Assembly (NCBI RefSeq): GCF_024810105.1 | Contig: NZ_JANUDX010000005.1 | Location: 124,001 to 188,000 of the forward strand | Source: Stenotrophomonas sp. BIGb0135 | GTDB taxonomy: Bacteria > Pseudomonadota > Gammaproteobacteria > Xanthomonadales > Xanthomonadaceae | Length of the DNA: 64,000 nucleotides | Reading direction: 5' to 3' | Part shown: piece by piece, positions 1-7,165 of the stretch | Layout: every line of letters starts with the position of its first letter | Numbering within the stretch: the first letter of the stretch is position 1 | The notes under the pieces: generated by a model | Told to the model about the DNA's origin: nothing | Databases searched by the model: none | What the model saw: only the letters and a program-made list of their open reading frames with translations | Translations under genes and position numbers: made by a program

Positions 1-513
1 GAAGAAGTACAGCAGGTCGAACTCGCGCGGGGTCAGTTCCAGCGCTCGACCCTCGACCTGGGCGGTACGTGCGACCGGGTCGATGCGCAGCCCGGCCACC
101 TCGGTTTCACCGGCATCGATGCGCGCGTTCTGCGCCATCGCCTCCACCCGGCGCAGCAGCGCCTTCACCCGTGCCACCAGCTCCAGCATCGAGAACGGTT
201 TGGCCAGGTAGTCGTCCGCCCCCAGTTCCAGGCCGAGGATGCGGTGCACTTCGCTGGCGCGCGCACTGGTGATGATGATCGGGGTGTAGCGCGTCATCGC
301 CCGGGCCCGCTTGCAGATTTCCAGCCCATCCACGCCGGGCAGCATCAGGTCCAGCACCAGCGCACTCCACGGCTGCGCCTCGAGCAGGGCCAGGCCCTCG
401 TCGCCGGTGGCGGCATGGGTGACCTCATAGCCCTCGTCGCGCAGGTGCATGCGCAGCAGGTTGGCGATGTGGACATCGTCTTCGACGATCAGGACACGCT
501 TGGCGCTGCTCAT
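1..513 (-). CDS. OmpR/PhoB-family response regulator (partial, C-terminus off the window)
   Basis: The 171 visible codons begin at an ATG (513-511) with a typical receiver domain: acidic pair 'EDD' near residue 10, phospho-acceptor Asp in 'LVLDLMLPG' (about residue 54), the Thr/Ser switch in 'IIITSA' and the conserved Lys in 'LAKPF' near residue 109. A linker and the start of the winged-helix DNA-binding domain ('LTPREFDLLYF') follow, where the window ends. It is a cytoplasmic transcription factor; its kinase is not visible. It diverges from the msrB-dipZ-msrA operon across 148 bp, which makes it a candidate regulator of that operon, by analogy with HprR (YedW) next to msrPQ in E. coli. That role is inferred from position only. 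Confidence 0.93.
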   Translation of the reverse strand, partial: MSSAKRVLIVEDDVHIANLLRMHLRDEGYEVTHAATGDEGLALLEAQPWSALVLDLMLPGVDGLEICKRARAMTRYTPIIITSARASEVHRILGLELGADDYLAKPFSMLELVARVKALLRRVEAMAQNARIDAGETEVAGLRIDPVARTAQVEGRALELTPREFDLLYFF

Positions 514-588
514 CGGTACGGGCGGGCCGGTCTGGGGAATGGCCTGCATTGTCGGCCGATCCGCCCCCGGATGTGTCACGGAAAATTT

Positions 589-605
589 AATCCTGCGTGA
601 GGATT
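589..605. promoter_or_regulatory. 17-bp inverted repeat in the regulator/msrB divergent region
   Basis: AATCCT-N5-AGGATT is a perfect 6-bp inverted repeat lying 57 bp upstream of the msrB start and 76 bp from the start of the divergent response regulator gene. It could be an operator for that regulator or a short hairpin in the msrB leader. Only the symmetry is seen; the role is inferred. Confidence 0.3.
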
Positions 606-661
606 CGTTGACCGGGCCGGGCGCAGCATGGCCGCATCGTATCCAGACCTGGAGATCGGCC

Positions 662-1168
662 ATGCGTTACTCCCGTCGCAATGTGCTTGGCATGGGGGCC
701 ATGACGGCCGCCGCCGGCCTGTTCGGCCTGGCCGCGTGCAGCGGCCCGGCCCCGGCCGCACCGGCCGCCCCGGCCCGTCGCTTCGAGGTGATGCGCACCG
801 ACGCGCAGTGGCGTGAACAGCTCAGCCCGGCGCAGTACGCCGTGCTGCGCCAGCAGAGCACCGAACGGCCGTTCAGCAGCCCGCTCAACAAGGAACACCG
901 GCGGGGCACGTTCAACTGCGCCGGCTGCGCGCTGCCGCTGTTCTCCTCCTCCACCAAGTTCGACAGCGGCACCGGCTGGCCCAGCTTCTGGGCACCGCTG
1001 CATGGCGCGGTCGAGGAAGACCGCGACACCACCCTGGGCATGATCCGCATCGAGGCCCATTGCCGGCGTTGTGGGGGGCACCTCGGCCACGTCTTCGATG
1101 ACGGTCCCCGCCCCACCGGGCTGCGCTATTGCATGAACGGCGTGGCGATGAGCTTCAGCGCGGCCTGA
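662..1168 (+). CDS. msrB: Peptide methionine-(R)-S-oxide reductase MsrB, exported lipoprotein form
   Basis: This 168-aa protein reduces methionine-R-sulfoxide in proteins. The N-terminus carries a Tat-like 'SRRNVLG' motif and a lipobox LAAC (Cys26), so it should be a lipid-anchored periplasmic enzyme. The MsrB core follows with zinc-binding Cys86/Cys89 and Cys134/Cys137, the 'GTGWPSF' motif and catalytic Cys157 in 'RYCMNG'. I chose the ATG at 662 because GGAG lies 7 nt upstream and the export signal starts there; longer in-frame starts would bury the signal. It heads an operon with dipZ (36 bp downstream) and msrA, which supply electrons and the complementary S-epimer reductase. A second, cytoplasmic MsrB is at 30155. 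Confidence 0.95.
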   Translation: MRYSRRNVLGMGAMTAAAGLFGLAACSGPAPAAPAAPARRFEVMRTDAQWREQLSPAQYAVLRQQSTERPFSSPLNKEHRRGTFNCAGCALPLFSSSTKFDSGTGWPSFWAPLHGAVEEDRDTTLGMIRIEAHCRRCGGHLGHVFDDGPRPTGLRYCMNGVAMSFSAA

Positions 1169-1204
1169 GCGCCGCTTTCCCCTGCATCCTGGAAGGATCT
1201 GACC

Positions 1205-2980
1205 ATGTTCCTGCTTGTCCTGGCCTACCTCGGCGGCGTACTCACCATCCTCAGCCCGTGCATCCTGCCGGTGCTGCCCTTCGTGTTCGCCCGTTCGGAC
1301 CGGCCATTCCTGCGCAGCGGGTTGCCGCTGCTGGTGGGCATGACGCTGATGTTCGCGGTGGTGGCCAGCCTGGCGGCGGTCGGCAGCCAATGGGTGGCCC
1401 AGGCCAACCAGATCGGGCGCTGGATCGCGCTGGTGGTGATGGCCGTGTTCGCGCTGGCCCTGCTCTGGCCGTCGCTGGCCAACCGGCTGCTGTCGCCGTT
1501 CCAGCGCCTGGGCGCGCGGCTGAGCGCATCGGCCGATGCCGCCAGTGACGCCGGCCGCGGCGGGGTGGGCACCTCGCTGCTGATCGGCATCGCCACCGGC
1601 CTGCTGTGGGCACCGTGCGCCGGGCCGATCCTCGGCCTGATCCTCACCGGCGCGGCGTTGCATGGCGCCAGCGTCGGCACCAGCGGGCTGCTGCTGGCTT
1701 ACGCGCTGGGCGCGGCGACCTCGCTGGCCCTGGCGATCTGGATCGGCGGGCGGGTGTTCGCCGCGCTCAAGCAGCGCCTGGGCGTGGGCGAGTGGATCCG
1801 CCGCGCGCTGGGCGTGGCCGCGCTGGTGGCGGTGGTGGCGATCGGCATGGGCTGGGACACCGGCGTGCTGACCCGCCTGTCCACGGTGAGCACGGCCAAG
1901 CTGGAACAGGGCCTGCTGGATGTGCTGCCCGTCCAGGGGCCGGCGGAAGGCGGATCGATGATGATGGCCGCCGACGCACCGGCGGGTACGCCGTTGCCGG
2001 TCGAAGGCACCCTGCCCTCGCTGGCCGGGGCCACCGGCTGGCTCAACAGCCCGCCGCTGAGCGCCGAGGCGTTGCGCGGCAAGGTGGTGCTGGTCGATTT
2101 CTGGACCTACTCGTGCATCAACTGCCTGCGCGCGATGCCCTACGTGCGCGAGTGGGCCGAGCGCTACCGCGACCATGGCCTGGTGGTGATCGGCGTGCAC
2201 GCGCCGGAGTTCGCCTTCGAGCGCAGCCTGGGCAACGTGCAGGGCGCGGTGAAGGACCTGAAGGTCACCTACCCGGTGGCCATCGACAATGATTTTGCGA
2301 TCTGGCGCGGCTTCAACAACCGCTACTGGCCGGCGCATTACTTCATCGATGCACAGGGCCGTATCCGCGCGCACCACTTCGGCGAAGGCAACTACGCCCA
2401 GTCCGAGCAGATCATCCGCCAACTGCTGCGCGAGGCCGGCAACACGCTGCCCGGCGAGCCGGCGCAGGCGATGGCGATGGCGGGCGCGACACCGCGCGAT
2501 GGGGTGGAACAACAGGCGGACATGCGCAACTTGAAGTCGCCGGAGACCTACCTCGGCCATGCACGCGCGCAGAGCTTCGCCTCGCCCGGCGGGCAGCAGC
2601 CGGACCGGGCCACCGACTACACCGTGCCGGCCACGCTGGCGCTGAACCAGTGGGCGCTGGGCGGGCGCTGGACGGTGGGCGATGAAGACGCTCGCCTGGA
2701 GGCGCCCGGGGGCCGCATCGCCTTCCGCTTCCATGCCCGCGACCTGCACCTGGTGCTGGCCCCGGCGGTGGATGGCAGGCCGGTGCGCTTCCGCGTGCGC
2801 ATCGACGGCCAGCCGCCGGGTGCTGCCGCCGGCGGCGATGTGTCGGCCGACGGCAGCGGCCAGGTCGGCGGGCACCGGTTGTATCAGTTGATCCGCCAAT
2901 CCGGCGAGGTGCGCGAACGGACGTTCGAGATCGAGTTCCTCGATCCGGGTGTGCACGCCTACGCCTTTACGTTCGGTTGA
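1205..2980 (+). CDS. dipZ: DipZ-like CcdA/DsbD membrane protein fused to a periplasmic thioredoxin domain
   Basis: The 591-aa protein has three parts. Residues 1-220 are a CcdA/DsbD-type membrane domain with several TM helices and the redox cysteines Cys19 ('LSPCILP') and Cys138 ('WAPCAGP'). Residues about 270-420 are a TlpA/thioredoxin-like domain with Cys304-Ile-Asn-Cys307 and the cis-Pro region 'YWPAHYF'. The last ~150 residues form a beta-rich C-terminal domain as in mycobacterial DipZ. The family moves electrons from cytoplasmic thioredoxin across the membrane. Sitting between msrB and msrA, both exported, it most likely recharges these two reductases. GGAAGGA precedes the ATG at 1205 by 7 nt. 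The msrA start is only 16 bp past the stop. Confidence 0.93.
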   Translation: MFLLVLAYLGGVLTILSPCILPVLPFVFARSDRPFLRSGLPLLVGMTLMFAVVASLAAVGSQWVAQANQIGRWIALVVMAVFALALLWPSLANRLLSPFQRLGARLSASADAASDAGRGGVGTSLLIGIATGLLWAPCAGPILGLILTGAALHGASVGTSGLLLAYALGAATSLALAIWIGGRVFAALKQRLGVGEWIRRALGVAALVAVVAIGMGWDTGVLTRLSTVSTAKLEQGLLDVLPVQGPAEGGSMMMAADAPAGTPLPVEGTLPSLAGATGWLNSPPLSAEALRGKVVLVDFWTYSCINCLRAMPYVREWAERYRDHGLVVIGVHAPEFAFERSLGNVQGAVKDLKVTYPVAIDNDFAIWRGFNNRYWPAHYFIDAQGRIRAHHFGEGNYAQSEQIIRQLLREAGNTLPGEPAQAMAMAGATPRDGVEQQADMRNLKSPETYLGHARAQSFASPGGQQPDRATDYTVPATLALNQWALGGRWTVGDEDARLEAPGGRIAFRFHARDLHLVLAPAVDGRPVRFRVRIDGQPPGAAAGGDVSADGSGQVGGHRLYQLIRQSGEVRERTFEIEFLDPGVHAYAFTFG

Positions 2981-2996
2981 GCCCTGGAGGCCTTCG

Positions 2997-3737
2997 ATGA
3001 AGATCGCAATGGACAAACTGGTTGCCGGCGGCATCGCCGCGGTGATCGCGGCACTCACGCTCACCGCCGTGCTGAGTGTGGATGGCCCGGTGCATGCCGC
3101 GCAGGCACAGGCGCCGGTCACCGTGCCCGCACCGAGCGGCAGCGCCGATGTCAGACAACCCGGCATCACGCGCGCGCAGGTGGTCTTCGCTGGTGGCTGC
3201 TTCTGGGGCGTGCAGGGGGTGTTCCAGCACATCAACGGGGTGGACAACGCGGTGTCGGGCTACATCGGCGGCAGCGCGGCCGATGCCAGCTATCCGCGCG
3301 TGGGCAGTGGCCGCACCGGCCATGCCGAGGCGGTGCAGGTGACCTACGATCCGTCGAAGGTCAGCTACGGACAACTGATGCAGGTGTTCTTCTCGGTGGT
3401 GCATGACCCGACGCTGCTCAATCGGCAGGGTCCGGATCGCGGCACCCAGTACCGTTCGGCGGTGTACGTCGATGACCCCAAACAACGCGACGCCACGCGC
3501 GCTTATATCGACCAGCTGCAGCGCGCCAAGGCGTATGCGGCGCCGGTGGTCACCCAGGTCGACGGCGGCAAGCGTTTCTACCCGGCCGAGGGCTATCACC
3601 AGAACTACCTCACCCTGCATCCGGAATCTCAGTACATCCAGATCAACGATGCGCCCAAGGTGGCGGCCCTGAAGCAGCAGTATCCGGCGCTGTACCGCGA
3701 GAAGCCGAGGTTGGTGTCGACGTTGTCTGCGCGGTGA
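2997..3737 (+). CDS. msrA: Peptide methionine-(S)-S-oxide reductase MsrA, exported
   Basis: This 246-aa enzyme reduces methionine-S-sulfoxide in proteins. A hydrophobic N-terminal segment (residues 8-27) ends in a plausible signal peptidase site near 'VHA-AQA' (33/34). The catalytic motif GCFWG places the active Cys at 68, followed by the family motifs 'GYIGG', 'HAEAVQV', 'DPT' and 'RGTQYRS'. The C-terminal recycling cysteines of cytoplasmic E. coli MsrA are absent, so resolution must come from another donor, consistent with DipZ upstream. GGAGG (2986-2990) lies 6 nt before the ATG. It is the third gene of the operon; no clear terminator follows, but two folded repeat elements do. Confidence 0.95.
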   Translation: MKIAMDKLVAGGIAAVIAALTLTAVLSVDGPVHAAQAQAPVTVPAPSGSADVRQPGITRAQVVFAGGCFWGVQGVFQHINGVDNAVSGYIGGSAADASYPRVGSGRTGHAEAVQVTYDPSKVSYGQLMQVFFSVVHDPTLLNRQGPDRGTQYRSAVYVDDPKQRDATRAYIDQLQRAKAYAAPVVTQVDGGKRFYPAEGYHQNYLTLHPESQYIQINDAPKVAALKQQYPALYREKPRLVSTLSAR

Positions 3738-3782
3738 TGCTTTTCCTGTAGATCGTCGATGTCCGCTTCTCCCGCGCTGGTC

Positions 3783-3881
3783 GGGGGTGTGTGGGTTCGC
3801 GGGACACGCTGCAAGTACATCCTTGTAAGCTCGTTTACGCCATCCCTGGCGTACGACGGTCCCGCGAACCCCCACACCCCC
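3783..3881 (+). repeat. Dispersed structured palindromic element, copy 1
   Basis: Outer arms 3783-3805 and 3859-3881 pair at 22 of 23 positions. Between them lie two smaller hairpins: TACA-TCCT-TGTA (about 3815-3826) and TACGCCA-TCCC-TGGCGTA (3835-3852). The same architecture with different stem sequence recurs at 4027, 15120 and 45121. Copies 1 and 4 share this orientation; copies 2 and 3 are reversed. Flanking sequence conserved with copy 2 ('CCCAGACAGT', 3884-3893) suggests a full element nearer 150 bp. It lies between msrA and the MocR regulator, with no coding potential I would trust. Confidence 0.8.
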
Positions 3882-3940
3882 GTCCCAGACAGTGGGCTGG
3901 TAGCCGTCGAAAACCCTGGAAGCGCGAAGCAAAGACAGCA

Positions 3941-4000
3941 AGGCTGATGCTTGTAGCTGATGCTTCGCTGCGGCTGCCGCTGTAGCTGTGCTTGAGCCTG
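3941..4000. repeat. Degenerate GCTG-type hexanucleotide repeats between element copies 1 and 2
   Basis: A run of imperfect hexamers reads GCTGCG-GCTGCC-GCTGTA-GCTGTG around 3967-3990, with GCTGAT/GCTTGT variants before it. Similar hexamer tracts flank copies 3 and 4 of the same palindromic element, so the association looks systematic. No gene is visible in the 600-bp gap 3738-4337 other than these repeats and the regulator's leader. Confidence 0.5.
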
Positions 4001-4026
4001 TTCGCTGCGCCCCAGCCGACTGTCTG

Positions 4027-4133
4027 GGGCGGGTACGGGTGGGCTTGCGGGACCGTCGTACGCCATGGATGGCGTACGCGAGCCTACAGGGACGTACTTG
4101 CGGCGTGTCCCGCAAGCGCACCCGTACCCGCCC
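4027..4133 (-). repeat. Dispersed structured palindromic element, copy 2 (reverse orientation)
   Basis: Outer arms 4027-4053 and 4107-4133 pair at 26 of 27 positions. The inner hairpin GTACGCCA-TCCA-TGGCGTAC (reading the minus strand) and the smaller TACG-TCCC-TGTA hairpin occupy the same places as in copy 1, with compensating base changes. It is inverted relative to copy 1, and the two are about 145 bp apart. Confidence 0.8.
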
Positions 4134-4281
4134 AAACCAGCGAAAGCCCGCACACGCCGGCCGTTGATCTGAAAAAAACGCACGGCGAACACCGCACCGC
4201 CGTGCGCGAGGGAATGGCCAGGATGCGCGGCGGCGGTGGCCTGGCGCGCTGACAGGACCATGCTAGGCTGCGCCAGGAAGC

Positions 4282-4321
4282 GGATACAGAGCCAGTGTTT
4301 GGCCATCCGCATGGTTACAGA
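4282..4321 (+). promoter_or_regulatory. Direct repeats upstream of the MocR regulator, candidate autoregulatory operator
   Basis: GGATACAGA (4282-4290) and GGTTACAGA (4313-4321) are direct repeats 31 bp apart, close to three helical turns, just before the regulator start. MocR/GabR-type dimers are known to bind direct repeats on one face of the helix. The repeat is seen; operator function is inferred. Confidence 0.4.
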
Positions 4322-4337
4322 TTCCTGCGGGCACCCG

Positions 4338-5756
4338 ATGGCAGCCAACCTCTACCAGACCCTGGCCGACGAAATGGCCGATGCGATCCACAGCGGCCGG
4401 CTTCCGGTGGGCACGCGGCTGCCCTCGTTGCGCGGTCTCGCCGCCCAGCGCCAGCTCAGCCTCAACACGGTCATCGCCGCCTATCGCCAGCTTGAAGACG
4501 CCGGGCTGGTGGTGCCGCAGCCGAAGGCCGGCTTCGTGGTCAGCGCGCGCCTGGCCGAGCCCACCCGCTCGCTGCGCCAGGCCCCCTCGCTGGCGACCAC
4601 CCAGGCCCAGCAGCTGATGATGGCCCGTGTGCTGGCGGCGCAGCAGCAGCCCGGCATCGTCGACCTCGCCTTCGCCGGGCCCCGGGGCCGCCGCTTCTAT
4701 CCCGGCGACAAGCTCGCCCGCAGCACCGCACAGGTACTGCGCCGCGCCGGCATGGTGGAAACCTACGCGCGCCCCAATGCCGCTACCCGCCTGCTCGAAC
4801 AGATCGTGCGGCGCGGCCCGCGGCTCGGGCTGCACACCAGCGTCGAACGCCTGGTGCTCACCCACGGCGCGATGGAAGCGCTGCAGCTCGCCTTGCGTGC
4901 GGTCACCCGGCCGGGCGATGCCGTGGGCATCGAAGCGCCGTCGTATTTCAACCTGTATCCACTGCTCAGCAACCTGGGCCTGAAGGCGATCGAACTGCCC
5001 ACCGACCCGCGCCTCGGGCTGGACGTGGGCGCCGTCGCCGCGCAGCTCGAACAAGGCGCGCTGGCCGCGATCGTGGCCATGCCGAGCGTGCATAACCCGC
5101 TTGGCTTCACCATGCCGGTGGCCGAGAAGCAGCGGCTGGCCGCGCTGGTGAACCACCATCGGATTCCGTTGATCGAAGACGCGGTGTACGCCGAACTGCA
5201 GTTCCAGGAGCCGCTGTCGCCCCTGCTCAAAGCGTTCGATGACGATGGCTGGGTGATGGTGGTCAGCAGCTTCTCCAAGACTCTGGCCCCGGACTACCGG
5301 GTCGGCTGGCTCGATGCCGGGCGCTTCGCTGCGGACATCCAGCTGCTCAAGTTCCAGTCCACCGGGGCCGAACCGCGCCTGCTCGGCGAAGCGGTCGGCG
5401 CGTTCCTGGAAGCGGGCAGTTATGAGCAGCACCTGCGCCGGCTGCGTCGCCTGTACAGCGACCAGGTACGGCGCGTGCGCAGCCTGATCGCCCAGCACTT
5501 CCCCGCCGGCACCCTGGCCACCCAGCCCACCGGCGGCTTCCTGTTGTGGGTGGAACTGCCGCCGGGCATCGACACCGGCGAGCTGTTCGAGCAGGCGCTG
5601 GCGCACGGCGTGGTGTTCATGCCCGGCCAGGTCTATTCGCGCGGCGCGCGCTACCGGCATTGCCTGCGGCTGTCCTGCTGCCAGGAGCTGGACGAGCGCT
5701 ATGTGGCGGCGATCAGCACGCTGGGCCGACTGGCCTGCGCCCTGCGCGGCGGATGA
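4338..5756 (+). CDS. MocR/GabR-type transcriptional regulator (GntR wHTH fused to class I aminotransferase fold)
   Basis: The 472-aa protein starts with a GntR winged helix (residues 1-75, 'GTRLPSLRGLAAQ..LSLNTVIAAYRQLEDAGLV') joined to a PLP-dependent aminotransferase-like domain (about 110-465). The PLP lysine is Lys314 in 'SSFSKTLAPDYRVGW', with 'HNPLGFTM' and the Asp/Tyr pair 'IEDAVYAEL' upstream. Such proteins are regulators that sense PLP or amino-acid adducts rather than enzymes. The target cannot be read from sequence; PdxR and GabR are both possible models. An in-frame ATG at 4311 would add 9 residues, but it falls inside the candidate operator. The neighbours (an msr operon, bioD) do not suggest a regulon. 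Confidence 0.9.
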   Translation: MAANLYQTLADEMADAIHSGRLPVGTRLPSLRGLAAQRQLSLNTVIAAYRQLEDAGLVVPQPKAGFVVSARLAEPTRSLRQAPSLATTQAQQLMMARVLAAQQQPGIVDLAFAGPRGRRFYPGDKLARSTAQVLRRAGMVETYARPNAATRLLEQIVRRGPRLGLHTSVERLVLTHGAMEALQLALRAVTRPGDAVGIEAPSYFNLYPLLSNLGLKAIELPTDPRLGLDVGAVAAQLEQGALAAIVAMPSVHNPLGFTMPVAEKQRLAALVNHHRIPLIEDAVYAELQFQEPLSPLLKAFDDDGWVMVVSSFSKTLAPDYRVGWLDAGRFAADIQLLKFQSTGAEPRLLGEAVGAFLEAGSYEQHLRRLRRLYSDQVRRVRSLIAQHFPAGTLATQPTGGFLLWVELPPGIDTGELFEQALAHGVVFMPGQVYSRGARYRHCLRLSCCQELDERYVAAISTLGRLACALRGG

Positions 5757-5780
5757 ACGCTCCCCTCAACCGCACTCCGC

Positions 5781-5904
5781 GCCAGCCACCCATGGGGTGG
5801 CTCTACGCGGATTGGAACCCTGCCATGGTCGCGCCAGCCACCCATGGGGTGGCTCTACCCGGTTGGGGCCGGCCAGGGTAGCGCCACGCCATGCGTGGCT
5901 GCCT
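5781..5904. repeat. Cluster of three SMAG-like REP palindromes
   Basis: GCCACCC-ATG-GGGTGGC palindromes end in CTAC (GTAG on the minus strand) near 5785-5806 and 5836-5858. A third, GTAG-headed on the plus strand (about 5879-5903), has stem GCCACGC-CATGC-GTGGC. They fill the gap between the convergent MocR and bioD genes, a usual place for SMAG elements. Confidence 0.75.
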
Positions 5905-5921
5905 CGCCGCGCTCGGACGCC

Positions 5922-6608
5922 TTACGCCTCCTGCAGGCGCAGGCAATCCGCCAACCCGGCCGGGTCCGCCCCGGGCGCGAACGGCAGCCGCCCCAGGCAG
6001 GGCATCGCCAGGCGCGCGCGCAGCAAGGCCATGTTGTCGTCGATGCGCGCCATCTGCGGGTCCACCTCGTTGCCGATCCAGCCGATGCAGGTTGCCCCGC
6101 TGGCCGCGATCGCCGCGGCGGTCAGGCGCGCGTGGTTGAGGCAGCCCAGGCGCAGGCCGACCACCATCACCACCGGCAGCCGCAACGCCTTGACCAGGTC
6201 GTCCTGGTCGAGCGTGCCCGACAACGGTGCCAGCCAGCCGCCCACCCCCTCCACCACCACCGTGTCGGCCTGCGCCCGCAACCGCGCGAAGGCGGCCTCG
6301 ATCGGCGCCAGCGCCAGGCTCACGCCGGCTTCGGCGGCGGCCAGCTCCGGCGCCAGCGGCAGGGGCAAGGCGTACGGGTTGAGGTCGGCATAGGCCGGGC
6401 GCGGGTCGCTGGCCGCCAGCAGCGCGGTGGCGTCCTCGTTGCGCAGGCCGTCCGCGGTCAGCTCACAGCCGCTGGCCACCGGCTTCATGCCCACCGCGCG
6501 GCCGCCCTGCCGGCGCAAGGCGTGCAGCAGCACGCAGCTGGCGAAGGTCTTGCCGATGCCGGTGTCGGTACCGGTCACGTACAGGGCGGGGGGCGGATTG
6601 GCGGTCAT
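5922..6608 (-). CDS. bioD: Dethiobiotin synthetase
   Basis: This 228-aa cytoplasmic enzyme closes the ureido ring of dethiobiotin from DAPA, CO2 and ATP, the penultimate step of biotin synthesis. The P-loop 'GTDTGIGKT' (residues 12-20), 'KPVASGC' with the catalytic Lys, and the 'VVEGVGGWLAPLS' block are all present, and length matches the family. I take the ATG at 6608 rather than the upstream one because homology begins at 'LYVTGTDTG'. No other bio gene is nearby, so it stands alone here. It diverges from the fRMsr gene across 74 bp. Confidence 0.96.
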   Translation of the reverse strand: MTANPPPALYVTGTDTGIGKTFASCVLLHALRRQGGRAVGMKPVASGCELTADGLRNEDATALLAASDPRPAYADLNPYALPLPLAPELAAAEAGVSLALAPIEAAFARLRAQADTVVVEGVGGWLAPLSGTLDQDDLVKALRLPVVMVVGLRLGCLNHARLTAAAIAASGATCIGWIGNEVDPQMARIDDNMALLRARLAMPCLGRLPFAPGADPAGLADCLRLQEA

Positions 6609-6682
6609 CGGCGTAGCGGTCGGGAAGGTGCGGTGCATTATCGACGGTCCCGGCGCAGCCCGCTGCTTGCTAGACTCGGCCC

Positions 6683-7165
6683 ATGTTCGATACTTCCACG
6701 CTCACCGGCAGCAAGCCGGAACAGTACGGCCAGCTGCTGGCCCAGGCCCGCGCGCTGGTGCATGGCGAGCGCGACCGCATCGCCAATGCAGCCAACCTGT
6801 CCGCGCTGGTCTACCACGCGCTGCCGCACCTCAACTGGGTCGGCTTCTATTTCTACGACGGCACCGAGCTGGTGGTCGGCCCGTTCCAGGGCCTGCCCGC
6901 CTGCGTGCGCATCCCGCTGGACAAGGGCGTGTGCGGCGCGGCCGCCAGCCAGCGGGTGACCCAGCGCATCGAGGACGTGGAGGCCTTCCCCGGCCACATC
7001 GCCTGCGATTCGGCGTCGCGCTCGGAACTGGTGGTGCCGCTGGTCAAGGGCGATACGCTGATCGGCGTGTTCGACCTGGACAGCCCGTCACTGGCGCGCT
7101 TCGATGCCGAGGACCAGGCCGGGCTGGAAGCGATCGCCGCGGTCTTCGTGGAGGCGCTGGGATGA
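6683..7165 (+). CDS. msrC: GAF-domain free methionine-(R)-sulfoxide reductase (fRMsr)
   Basis: At 160 aa this is a single GAF domain. It keeps the three cysteines of the fRMsr family at Cys74 ('LPACVRIP'), Cys84 ('KGVCGAAA') and Cys108 ('GHIACDSAS'), matching E. coli positions 84, 94 and 118 with a constant offset of 10. The enzyme reduces free, not peptide-bound, methionine-R-sulfoxide in the cytoplasm. It overlaps the next gene by 4 nt (ATGA), so the two are probably cotranscribed. It adds a free-amino-acid activity to the MsrA/MsrB set in this window. Confidence 0.93.
   Translation: MFDTSTLTGSKPEQYGQLLAQARALVHGERDRIANAANLSALVYHALPHLNWVGFYFYDGTELVVGPFQGLPACVRIPLDKGVCGAAASQRVTQRIEDVEAFPGHIACDSASRSELVVPLVKGDTLIGVFDLDSPSLARFDAEDQAGLEAIAAVFVEALG

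Noticed and set aside
587-3247. Long minus-strand open frame (886 codons) opposite msrB-dipZ
   Set aside because: It is an antisense shadow of high-GC genes: Arg/Ala/Gln/His-rich, without domains, and it covers three well-supported plus-strand genes.
3783-4133. SMAG/REP classification of the paired palindromes
   Set aside because: They lack the GTAG head, are four times longer, contain two inner hairpins and vary in stem sequence with compensation, so they form a separate family.
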